Assembly: GCA_900549495.1 (NCBI GenBank)
Contig: UROL01000075.1
Coordinates: forward strand, 1-9,026
Source of the DNA: an uncultured Eubacteriales bacterium
Lineage (GTDB): Bacteria; Bacillota; Clostridia; Oscillospirales; Oscillospiraceae
Direction of reading: 5' to 3'
Length of the DNA stretch: 9,026 nucleotides
The notes beneath the pieces were generated by a model that did no database searches, had not been told where the DNA came from, and saw only the letters and a list, made by a program, of their open reading frames with translations. Below, piece by piece: positions 1-6,309 of this stretch (position 1 is its first letter; every line of letters begins with the position of its first letter). Position numbers and translations under genes: made by a program.

Positions 1-522
1 GGCTCCGAAGGAAACGTCAGCCTCCGGGCCGCCACCGGTGAAATTGTCCTGACCCCCTCCGGGCGGCACAAGGGCAGCCTGACCCACCAGGACATGATGG
101 TGGTCACTCCGGAGGGGGTGCTGCTGGAGGGCACCGGGAAGGTGACCAAGGAATTCCCCATGCACCAAATGCTCTACCAGGCCCGGCCGGAGGTGGGCTG
201 CATCGTCCATTCCCACCCGGTTTACGGCTGTGCCTATGCCATTATGGGCCGGAAAATTCCCCAGGACTATCTGCTGCAAACCAAGCTGATGGTGGGAAAA
301 ATCGGCCTGGCCGGGTACGCCCCGGCGGGCTCCCAGGCCCTGGTGGAGGCCATCCGCCCCTATGCCGGGGAGTGCAACCTGATTCTGCTGCAAAACCATG
401 GGGTGGTGGTCTGCGGCAAAAACCCGGAGGACACCCTCTGCCGCTGCGAGACGGCGGAAAACATCGCCCATTCCTGCCTGCTGGCAGAGCTGATGGGAAA
501 AACCACAACCATTTCTGAGTGA
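1..522 (+). CDS. Class II aldolase/adducin family protein (FucA/OtnC-like), 5' truncated by window edge
   Basis: The reading frame is open from base 1 and 173 residues are visible. Compared with E. coli FucA, about 25 N-terminal residues are missing. The first visible residues, GSEGNVS, match the phosphate-binding GTxGNxS loop, and TPSG follows at visible residues 18-21. The metal and catalytic set is complete: Glu51 (in TKEFPMH), His70 and His72 (HSHP) and His133 (QNHG). The spacings of 19 and 61 residues match FucA E73/H92/H94/H155. The family uses Zn2+ to cleave or decarboxylate phosphorylated sugars or sugar acids, typically giving dihydroxyacetone phosphate. FucA has Ser-Ser before the catalytic Glu, whereas this protein has Thr-Lys, so L-fuculose-1-phosphate may not be the substrate. 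With an OtnK-family kinase four genes downstream, a 3-oxo-tetronate-4-phosphate decarboxylase (OtnC-like) role is an equally good guess. The next gene starts 6 bp after the stop. Family assignment is firm; substrate is unknown. Confidence 0.9.
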   Translation, partial: GSEGNVSLRAATGEIVLTPSGRHKGSLTHQDMMVVTPEGVLLEGTGKVTKEFPMHQMLYQARPEVGCIVHSHPVYGCAYAIMGRKIPQDYLLQTKLMVGKIGLAGYAPAGSQALVEAIRPYAGECNLILLQNHGVVVCGKNPEDTLCRCETAENIAHSCLLAELMGKTTTISE

Positions 523-528
523 GGCGCA

Positions 529-1401
529 ATGAATATGAAACGTGAAGATATTTTGGCTCTGTATGCCGATGCCGAAAAGCGGGGCTATGCCCTGGGCTCC
601 TTCTCCCCCCGGAATACCTGGCTGATTCCCTATGTCTGCCAGGCGGCCCAGAATAAGCGTGCCCCTATCCTGGTGCAGATTTCCTCCAACGAGCTGCGGT
701 GGTTTTCCCTCACCGCCAAGGAGTTTGCCCAGGCCTTCTTCCAGGCGACCAAGGATATTTCCGTCCCGGTGATTCTCCACCTGGACCACACCTATGACCC
801 CCAGGTGGTCTTCCAGGCCATAGAGGCCGGGTTCCAGTCCGTGATGATTGACGGCTCCAAGCTGCCCTTTGAAGAGAACATCGCCCTGACCCGTCAGGTG
901 GTGGAGTACGCCCACCCCCGGGGCGTGGCGGTGGAGGCCGAGCTGGGCAATATCGGCGGTGCGGACAAGCTGGAAACCGGCGGGGACGAGCTGCTGTATA
1001 CCGTGCCCCAGCAGGTGCCGGATTTTGTGGCCCGCAGCGGCTGCGACAGTCTGGCCGTCTCCGTGGGCACCGCCCATGGGGTGTACCCGGTGAAGAATCC
1101 GAAAATTGACGTTCCCCGTCTGCAAGCCATCCGGGCCCTTACCGATGTGCCCCTGGTGCTCCACGGCGGCTCCGGCCTGCCCCGGGAGACGGTGGAGCAG
1201 ACCATCCGGGCGGGCATCAACAAAATCAACATTGCCACCGACTTGGAGCTGGCCTTCCAGGCGGAGCTGGGCATCGGCAGAATGGCCAACGCCCAGCTGC
1301 TGACGCTGGATGCCGCCGCCCTGGACCGGGGCGGAAAGGCCGTCCAGGCTCTGGTGGAAAACCGGATAGAAACCTACCTGTTCAGCAGCAACATGGCATA
1401 A
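529..1401 (+). CDS. Class II (zinc) ketose-bisphosphate aldolase, GatY/KbaY/Fba-like
   Basis: The protein has 290 residues, the usual length for tagatose/fructose-bisphosphate aldolases (TIM barrel, cytoplasmic). Visible active-site elements are HLDH at 84-87 (Asp86 acid/base, His87 metal), VEAELG around Glu138, GTAHG with His183 (metal), LHGGSG with His212 (metal) and the phosphate loop, and NIATD at 234-238. It would split a ketose (bis)phosphate into dihydroxyacetone phosphate and an aldehyde. The N-terminal motif, commonly GAFN, is GSFSPRNT (23-30) here, followed by QISSNELRWFS. This points to a side subfamily rather than housekeeping Fba, so the substrate is open. The start is ambiguous: ATG 529 lies only 4 bp after GAGG (521-524), while the in-frame ATG at 535 has a better 10-bp spacing and would give 288 residues. 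The gene belongs to the sugar operon, with the next start 12 bp downstream. Confidence 0.92.
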   Translation: MNMKREDILALYADAEKRGYALGSFSPRNTWLIPYVCQAAQNKRAPILVQISSNELRWFSLTAKEFAQAFFQATKDISVPVILHLDHTYDPQVVFQAIEAGFQSVMIDGSKLPFEENIALTRQVVEYAHPRGVAVEAELGNIGGADKLETGGDELLYTVPQQVPDFVARSGCDSLAVSVGTAHGVYPVKNPKIDVPRLQAIRALTDVPLVLHGGSGLPRETVEQTIRAGINKINIATDLELAFQAELGIGRMANAQLLTLDAAALDRGGKAVQALVENRIETYLFSSNMA

Positions 1402-1413
1402 GGAGCGAAGGAT

Positions 1414-2061
1414 ATGAAAAAGCTGGCAGTGATTCACACCACCCCCGCCACCATCGGCTCCCTGGGGGAGCTGATTGGGGAGCTGCTCCCCGGGTGCCGG
1501 GTATGCAACCTGCTGGACGACAGCATCTTGCCGGAAATCAACCAGGCCGGGGGCATTACCCCCGGTGTGCGGGCCCGGCTCTACACCCTGCTGGAAATGG
1601 CCCAGACCTTGCAGCCGGAGGCCATCCTCTGCGCCTGCTCCTCCATCGGCGGTGTCATGGAGGAGGGGGCCAGCTTCTGCACCGTGCCGGTGCTGCGGAT
1701 TGACGGCCCCATGGCGGAAAAGGCAGTGGCGGAAAGCAGCCGGATTGGGGTGCTGGCCACCCTGGAATCCACCCTGAGCCCCACCTGCGACCTGCTGCGC
1801 CGGAAGGCGGCGGCAGCGGGCCGGGAGATTTCCCTCAGCCCCTATGTGATTCCCGGAGCGGGCCCCCTGCTCAGTGCCGGGAAGGACCAGGAATATGACC
1901 GCCTGGTGGCGGATGCCATTTTGTCCCAGCTGGAAACCAATTCCGTAGTGCTGCTGGCCCAGGCCTCCATGGCCCGGTGTATGCATCGGATTCCCGAAGC
2001 ACTCCAGGGCCGGGTATACACCAGCCCCCGCTCCGGAATCTTGCAGCTGCGGGAGCTTTGA
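1414..2061 (+). CDS. Aspartate/glutamate/hydantoin racemase superfamily protein
   Basis: The protein has 215 residues and starts at ATG 1414 with AGGAG at 1401-1405. Superfamily hallmarks are a first-half active-site loop CACSSIGG (73-80), the IGVLATLEST strand-loop (111-120), and a second-half loop LLAQASMARC (180-189). Classical racemases use one cysteine from each half. Here Cys73/Cys75 is present in the first loop, but the second position is Ala-Ser, with the nearest Cys at 189. Two-base racemisation is therefore doubtful. The protein may be a one-cysteine isomerase or decarboxylase-like enzyme, or may act on a sugar acid or its lactone. It sits inside the sugar kinase/aldolase operon, 12 bp after the aldolase and 1 bp before the FGGY kinase, which argues for a role in carbohydrate rather than amino-acid metabolism. 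Fold assignment is confident; activity is unknown. Confidence 0.82.
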   Translation: MKKLAVIHTTPATIGSLGELIGELLPGCRVCNLLDDSILPEINQAGGITPGVRARLYTLLEMAQTLQPEAILCACSSIGGVMEEGASFCTVPVLRIDGPMAEKAVAESSRIGVLATLESTLSPTCDLLRRKAAAAGREISLSPYVIPGAGPLLSAGKDQEYDRLVADAILSQLETNSVVLLAQASMARCMHRIPEALQGRVYTSPRSGILQLREL

Positions 2062-2062
2062 T

Positions 2063-3511
2063 ATGACAGCGCCCACAGGCTGTATCGGCCTGGATTTTGG
2101 CACCACCCATATCAAGGCCGGGCTTTTCGACCAGGCGGGGAAGCGAATTCGCCTGGAAAGGGTTCCCACGCCCCAGGCCCGGGACGACTATGGAACGGTG
2201 TATGATGCGGCCCAAATTGCCGAAACCGTAACCGGGCTCCTGCAAGCCCTGGCAGAAACCGGGGTGCCCATCCGGTTAATTTCCGTCACCGGTATGGCGG
2301 AGGCCGGAGTTATGGTGGAGCGGAGTACCGGCAGGTGCCTGTGCCCCCTGCTGCCCTGGTTCGACCCCCGCACCCAGGCTCTGGCCGGGGCGGTATCCCA
2401 GGAGGAGGCCCACCGGCGCTTCTTCCAAACCGGCCTTCGGAACAGCTTCAAATACGGAATCTACAAATACCGCTGGGCCTTGGCCCACACCCAGGCAGCA
2501 CCGGAGCAGACATTGTGGCTGTCAGCGGTGGACTATCTGGTTTACCTGCTCACCGGTCAGGCCGTCACCGACCCCACCTATGCCGCCAGAACCTACGCCT
2601 ATAACCTGGACACCGGGGACTTTGACTGGGAATATCTGTCCCCCCTGGGCCTGGGCCGGGACAATTTCCCCCGGGTGGTGCCCTCGGGCAGCCGGGTGGG
2701 GCTATGCCGTCTCCCCGGACTGGCCGGGGCCGCCGTCCACATTGCCGCCCACGACCATGTCAGCGCCGCCTTTGCCATCTCCCTGGCGGCGGAGGGCTGG
2801 ATTTGCGACAGCTGCGGCACGGCGGAGACCTATATCGGCACCTTCCCCGCCCGGCCCCTGACCGAGGCGGACTGGCGCACCGGCTGCATCTATGGCCCCT
2901 ACCCCGGAAACCGGCGGTTCTGGATGGCCAATATCAGCTCCTCGGGGCTGGCGGTGGAGTGGTTCCGCCAGCAGGTGCAGCTGACCCGGCTGGACTATGA
3001 CAAGGTCAATGCCATTCTGGCCGCCCCTGCACCCCCCACCGGAATTTTCTTTCTCCCTGCGCTGACAGGGATGGGCACCCCCTGCTTCCGGCAGGAGCTC
3101 CGGGCCGCCTTTCTGGGCCTGGCCCAGCACCACACCGGGGAGGATATGCTCCGGGCGGTGGTGGAGGGGCTGGGCTACCAGGCAAGAATGATTCTGGAGC
3201 CTATGGAGGTGCCCGGGGTAGTCAGTGTGGGCGGCGCCGCCCAAAGCCCCGGCTGGATGCAGCGCAAGGCGGACATCCTGGGCTGCCCGGTGCAGACCCT
3301 GGAAGAGGGGGAGTGCACCGTCCTGGGGGCCATTGCCCTGGCTCTCTCCACCGAAAGTCGAGAGGCGGCCCGCCGGTTCTGCGGCGGTATGCAGCCCGGG
3401 CATCAATACCTATGCCGGCCCCAGGCTCACAGCGCCTATACCGGCTTGTATCGCAACTACCAAACATGGTTCCGCCTTCTCACGGAACCGGAGAAAGAGG
3501 AACAGCTATGA
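2063..3511 (+). CDS. FGGY-family carbohydrate kinase
   Basis: The protein has 482 residues, close to the family's usual 480-520. The N-terminal FGGY domain opens with IGLDFGTTHIKAGLFD (8-23, phosphate-1 loop). PWFDPRT at 98-104 corresponds to the substrate-side W-D-R region. HDH at 230-232 supplies the probable catalytic base Asp231, in line with Asp233 of E. coli XylB. The C-terminal ATP-binding domain shows CDSCGTAE (248-255) and VGGAAQSPGWMQ (389-400). The enzyme would transfer phosphate from ATP to a sugar, ketose or polyol hydroxyl in the cytoplasm. The motifs do not say which substrate. The start ATG 2063 has GGGAG at 2051-2055, inside the end of the preceding gene, and only one base separates the two genes. 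Its last codon overlaps the next start (ATGA at 3508-3511), so the two kinases are probably translationally coupled. Confidence 0.93.
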   Translation: MTAPTGCIGLDFGTTHIKAGLFDQAGKRIRLERVPTPQARDDYGTVYDAAQIAETVTGLLQALAETGVPIRLISVTGMAEAGVMVERSTGRCLCPLLPWFDPRTQALAGAVSQEEAHRRFFQTGLRNSFKYGIYKYRWALAHTQAAPEQTLWLSAVDYLVYLLTGQAVTDPTYAARTYAYNLDTGDFDWEYLSPLGLGRDNFPRVVPSGSRVGLCRLPGLAGAAVHIAAHDHVSAAFAISLAAEGWICDSCGTAETYIGTFPARPLTEADWRTGCIYGPYPGNRRFWMANISSSGLAVEWFRQQVQLTRLDYDKVNAILAAPAPPTGIFFLPALTGMGTPCFRQELRAAFLGLAQHHTGEDMLRAVVEGLGYQARMILEPMEVPGVVSVGGAAQSPGWMQRKADILGCPVQTLEEGECTVLGAIALALSTESREAARRFCGGMQPGHQYLCRPQAHSAYTGLYRNYQTWFRLLTEPEKEEQL

Positions 3512-4734
3512 AGACCTTGGTTGTGGCAGACGACATTACCGGTGCCAACGACATTGCCGTGATGTATGCCAAAAGCGGCCTAAAAACCATTACCTATACC
3601 TGCGGCAGCGAAGCTCTGTTTGCCTCCGGGGAGAGCGTATGCGTGGTGGATACGGATTCCCGATTCCTTCCGGCCCAGGAAGCCTACCGCCGGGTGTATC
3701 AGCGGGTGGCCCAGAACCCGGGCTGCCACCGGTATTTTGACAAGCAGTGCTCCGTGTTCCGGGGGAACATCGGGGCGGAATTTGATGCCATGCTGGATGC
3801 CCTGGGAGAGGACTTCGCCGCCGTGGTGCTGGGCTACCCTGCCAATGGCCGCACAACCGTAAACAGCATACACTATGTCCACGGCGTTCGGCTGGAGGAC
3901 TCCCAGTTCCGCCACGACCCGGTGCATCCCATGGTGCTTTCCGACCTGCGGCAGATTCTGGGGCAGCAGACCCGGCGCAAGGTGGGAGCCATCACCGTAA
4001 GCGACCTGGACTTGGGGGAGGAGGCCCTTCGCCGCCGGGTGGAAACCCTGCGGCAGCAGGTGAACTACCTGATTTTTGATGTCCGGGACGACCGGGATCT
4101 GGCCCGGATTGCCGCTGTCATCCGGGATGTCCGGGTGGTGTGCGGCAGCGCCGGAATCGGCTATTACCTGGGGCTGGAGGAATGCCGCCGCCGGGGGGAG
4201 CCGGTGCTGGCCGTGGCCGGAAGTCTGACCCCCCAGACCCGGGCCCAGACGGAATACATCCGGGAGCAGGGATACCCGGTTTTGCAGCTGGACACCGCCG
4301 CCATTGCCCGGGGGCAGGCAGAGCAGGCGGCAGCGGCCATTCTGAGCCAGGCCCGGGCTTTGGCCGCCGGGAATCTTCTGATGCTCCACACCCCCCAGAC
4401 CCCGGAGGAGGTGGCGCAAACCAAGGAAATCGCCCGGGAGCGGGGGCTGGACAATGTGGCCATCTCCGGCCTGATTTCCCAAACCCTGGCCCAAATCACC
4501 CGGGAGCTTTCCGCCCGGCTGGGCATCCGCAAATGCATCATTCTGGGCGGGGACACCTCCGCCGCCTTCTGCCGGGAGATGGGAATCTCCGGCATGGAGG
4601 TGCTGGAGGAAATTGAGCCCGGCATCCCCCTGCTGAAAAAGCCGGATGCCCCCCAATACTTTGTTCTGAAATCCGGCAGCTTTGGCACCCCCGCCTTTGT
4701 GGAGGCAGCCTACTACAAGCTGCTGTCCCGATAA
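3508..4734 (+). CDS. Four-carbon acid sugar kinase family protein (DUF1537, OtnK/DtnK-like)
   Basis: The protein has 408 residues from ATG 3508, with AGAGG at 3496-3500. A longer in-frame version starting at 3313 would lie inside the FGGY gene and has no family match, so it is rejected. The N-terminal sugar-acid-binding domain shows VVADDITGANDIA (5-17), DTDSR (48-52), KQCSVFRGNIGAE (79-91), PANGR (111-115) and HDPVHPM (136-142). The C-terminal nucleotide-binding domain begins after AGSLTPQT (237-244) and carries ILGGDTSAAF (345-354) and LKSGSFG (387-393). Characterised members phosphorylate D-threonate, D-erythronate or 3-oxo-tetronates at O4, using ATP, ahead of oxidation or decarboxylation to dihydroxyacetone phosphate. 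The FucA/OtnC-type gene at the left end would suit the decarboxylation step. No dehydrogenase or OtnI-type isomerase is visible. Family is near certain; exact acid substrate is inferred only. Confidence 0.93.
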   Translation: MKTLVVADDITGANDIAVMYAKSGLKTITYTCGSEALFASGESVCVVDTDSRFLPAQEAYRRVYQRVAQNPGCHRYFDKQCSVFRGNIGAEFDAMLDALGEDFAAVVLGYPANGRTTVNSIHYVHGVRLEDSQFRHDPVHPMVLSDLRQILGQQTRRKVGAITVSDLDLGEEALRRRVETLRQQVNYLIFDVRDDRDLARIAAVIRDVRVVCGSAGIGYYLGLEECRRRGEPVLAVAGSLTPQTRAQTEYIREQGYPVLQLDTAAIARGQAEQAAAAILSQARALAAGNLLMLHTPQTPEEVAQTKEIARERGLDNVAISGLISQTLAQITRELSARLGIRKCIILGGDTSAAFCREMGISGMEVLEEIEPGIPLLKKPDAPQYFVLKSGSFGTPAFVEAAYYKLLSR

Positions 4735-4755
4735 GCGGCAAAAAGGAGAATTTTC

Positions 4756-5385
4756 ATGGATATTTTTGAAGAATTGGTGGAAACATACCCGGCGCTGTCC
4801 GGCTGCCTGGAGGAAATTCAGGCGGCGGGAGGGGCGCTGGTGGATGCCTATCGGGCCGGTGGCAAGCTGCTGGTCTGCGGCAACGGCGGCAGCGGAGCGG
4901 ATGCGGAGCACATTGTAGGGGAGCTGATGAAGCAGTTTATCCTCCCTCGGCCCCTGAGCCGGGAGGAGCAGGAGCGGCTCCGGGCCGTTGACCCCCTGGG
5001 CGCCCATTTGGCAGAGCACCTACAGGGGGCCCTGTCCGCCATCCCCCTCACCGGCAACATTGCCCTGTCCACCGCCTACGCCAACGATGCAGAGCCGGAG
5101 CTGGTCTTCGCCCAGCAGGTGTGGGGCTATGGCCGCCCGGGGGATGTGCTGCTGGCCATTTCCACCTCTGGCAGCTCCCGGAACGTATGCGCCGCCATTG
5201 TGGCCGCCCGGGCAAAGGACATGACCGTTATCGGTCTCACCGGCTCCCGGAAGGGCAGCATGAACAGCCTATGCCACATCTGCATCCAGGCCCCCTCCGC
5301 CGTCACCTATCAGGTGCAGGAGTACCATCTGCCCATCTACCACGCCCTGTGCCGCTATGTAGAGGCGGCGCTTTTCGGAAAATAA
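4756..5385 (+). CDS. SIS-domain sugar-phosphate isomerase, GmhA (phosphoheptose isomerase)-like
   Basis: The protein has 209 residues and starts at ATG 4756, with GGAG at 4745-4748. The SIS fold is clear from VCGNGGSGADAEHIVGEL (40-57), ISTSGSS (135-141) and the C-terminal QEYHLPIYHALC. All four residues that align with the E. coli GmhA zinc/active site are present: His52 (H61), Glu56 (E65), Gln188 (Q172) and His196 (H180). Catalytic aldose-ketose phosphate isomerisation is therefore plausible. It is about 17 residues longer than E. coli GmhA, with an insertion around residues 62-95 rich in Arg, Glu and Leu. No GmhB or HldE partner is present and the gene is last in a catabolic operon. A role in lipopolysaccharide heptose synthesis is thus less likely than isomerising an intermediate for the kinases and aldolases upstream. 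A DiaA-like non-enzymatic role is disfavoured by the intact site. Confidence 0.88.
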   Translation: MDIFEELVETYPALSGCLEEIQAAGGALVDAYRAGGKLLVCGNGGSGADAEHIVGELMKQFILPRPLSREEQERLRAVDPLGAHLAEHLQGALSAIPLTGNIALSTAYANDAEPELVFAQQVWGYGRPGDVLLAISTSGSSRNVCAAIVAARAKDMTVIGLTGSRKGSMNSLCHICIQAPSAVTYQVQEYHLPIYHALCRYVEAALFGK

Positions 5386-5391
5386 CCGCAA

Positions 5392-5437
5392 AAAACCGTA
5401 CCGGAAGGGAATTATCTCCCTAAACCGGTACGGTTTT
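5392..5437. terminator. Bidirectional intrinsic terminator between convergent transcription units
   Basis: A perfect 13-bp stem (AAAACCGTACCGG, 5392-5404, with its complement at 5425-5437) encloses a 20-nt loop. The loop carries an inner 5-bp stem (5406-5410 with 5417-5421). On the + strand the stem ends in TTTT and is followed by a T-rich stretch. On the - strand it ends in a run of six T (5395-5390). It lies 6 bp after the stop of the isomerase gene and about 125 bp beyond the stop of the minus-strand secreted-protein gene, so it fits as a shared terminator. Confidence 0.9.
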
Positions 5438-5500
5438 CCATTTCTTTTGTGAGCCGTCAACGGGGCGTGACAGTCCAGCGGGTTTCCTGCGGGAACCGGG

Positions 5501-5526
5501 TTCTGTGAGTATCCATTGTCACAGAA
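5501..5526. repeat. Perfect 8-bp inverted repeat in the convergent intergenic region
   Basis: TTCTGTGA (5501-5508) and TCACAGAA (5519-5526) are perfect complements around a 10-nt spacer. Neighbouring weaker hairpins are GGTTTCC/GGGAACC (5481-5497, one G-U pair on RNA) and CACCC-ATT-GGGTG (5536-5548). None is followed by a T run on either strand, so they are not clear terminators. They may be a processed 3' end of the minus-strand transcript, or chance. No gene is seen in 5386-5562. Confidence 0.5.
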
Positions 5527-5562
5527 TGGCCGGTGCACCCATTGGGTGTTTCAGGCAGGTAT

Positions 5563-6114
5563 TTAGGCCTCTTCCTCTGCCTCTGCCTGGATGGAAGCTA
5601 TCATCAGGCTCAGGATGGAAGCGAAGCCCTCATCGGACTTGGGGCTGCCAGCAACCTCGAAGATGTAGCCTGCCTCGGTGGTAAAGGAGGCGAAAGCGGT
5701 GTCGGTCTCCTCCAGCACATAGGTGACGGCGGCCAGGCCGTTGACATTGGCGAACTCGATATCGGTGGCGCCGTTCTCAGCCAGGGCAGCGGCGTACTCC
5801 TCCAGGGACATGCCGTCCGCATCCACATACATCACAGACACGGCGGCGGACTGGTCTTCGGTTGCGAAGTAGGCAATGTAGCCCTGCTCCCGGTCCTCGT
5901 CGGTGAGCTCTGTGGCAGCCAGTACGCTGGGCACCCACATAACCAGAGCAATCTCGTCGAAGTTGACAAACTCTCCCTTGGCCACGGTGTCGGCAGCCTG
6001 GGCTTCGATTTCGGCCCAGTCGATTTCAACGACCTCGGCCTCGGTGGCAAAAGCGGAGACGGCGCAGGCCATCACCATGGCAACTGCCAGCAAAATGGAA
6101 ACAATTTTCTTCAT
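5563..6114 (-). CDS. Small secreted acidic protein of unknown function
   Basis: The protein has 183 residues and starts at 6114 with a strong AGGAGG (6129-6124, 9-bp spacing). Residues 1-23 form a typical signal peptide: MKK, a hydrophobic core, and AFA before Thr24 as the signal-peptidase I site. Cys17 lies inside the core and does not make a convincing lipobox, so secretion rather than lipid anchoring is favoured. The mature part is strongly acidic, has no cysteine, and ends in EAEAEEEA. It looks like a compact alpha/beta domain: alternating strand-like segments (SVMYVDADG at 93-101, GLAAVTYVLEE at 126-136, GYIFEVAGS at 149-157) and a C-terminal helix. No known enzyme motif or cell-wall-sorting signal is seen. 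It lies downstream of, and on the same strand as, the LuxR-type regulator and may be its target. I do not recognise the family. Confidence 0.85.
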   Translation of the reverse strand: MKKIVSILLAVAMVMACAVSAFATEAEVVEIDWAEIEAQAADTVAKGEFVNFDEIALVMWVPSVLAATELTDEDREQGYIAYFATEDQSAAVSVMYVDADGMSLEEYAAALAENGATDIEFANVNGLAAVTYVLEETDTAFASFTTEAGYIFEVAGSPKSDEGFASILSLMIASIQAEAEEEA

Positions 6115-6137
6115 AGTGGTTTTCCTCCTTTAATTTT

Positions 6138-6248
6138 GGGCAGTATCCTGCCCGACGTCCATTGGACGGGTATTCTGGACCCATCTGAATACATCGACAG
6201 CCACCGGCAGTGGGGAAGCTGGGCCCCGAATAAGAATTCCCCCTCCGG
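6138..6248 (-). other. Structured 5' leader of the secreted-protein gene
   Basis: Four inverted repeats follow each other in the 215-bp gap. They are a long interrupted stem (CCGG/CCGG at 6204-6207 and 6245-6248, enclosing GGGGAA/TTCCCC at 6212-6217 and 6237-6242), GTATTC/GAATAC (6170-6175, 6187-6192), CGTCC-ATT-GGACG (6156-6168), and GGGCAG-TATC-CTGCCC (6138-6153). The last lies 8 bp upstream of the ribosome site at 6129-6124. The density of stems suggests a folded leader that could control translation or mRNA stability. It matches no riboswitch class that I recognise. Confidence 0.45.
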
Positions 6249-6280
6249 CCCGGACAATTTGTATCAGAAATCCTGGGATT

Positions 6281-6309
6281 AGAGTACCACATCTTTGGTC
6301 AATATGCAA
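6281..6309 (-). promoter_or_regulatory. Possible activator-dependent promoter for the secreted-protein gene
   Basis: On the minus strand TTGCAT (6309-6304) and TACTCT (6286-6281) are spaced by exactly 17 bp. A TG precedes the -10 at the extended position (TGG-TACTCT). Both hexamers are poor matches, three of six each, as expected for a promoter that needs an activator. A competing reading is TTGACC (6302-6297) with TAATCC 15 bp on. The predicted start near 6274 gives a leader of about 160 nt. This is inference from motif spacing only. Confidence 0.35.

Noticed and set aside
3313..3507. 65-codon upstream extension of the DUF1537 kinase frame
   Set aside because: It lies wholly inside the FGGY kinase C-terminal domain, has no family similarity, and the ATG at 3508 with AGAGG and an ATGA overlap gives the expected N-terminus.
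3580..5019. 479-codon open frame on the minus strand, antisense to the DUF1537 kinase and isomerase genes
   Set aside because: It is Pro/Gly/His/Gln-rich with no recognisable domain and lies opposite two well-supported genes. Long antisense frames are expected in GC-rich DNA.
5572..5590. Repetitive run coding for EAEAEEEA at the 3' end of the secreted-protein gene
   Set aside because: It is in frame and explained by the acidic C-terminal tail; it is not a separate DNA repeat.
5533..6282. 249-codon plus-strand frame across the secreted-protein gene
   Set aside because: It is Gly/His-rich, has no ribosome site, and is antisense to a gene with a strong AGGAGG site and a signal peptide.
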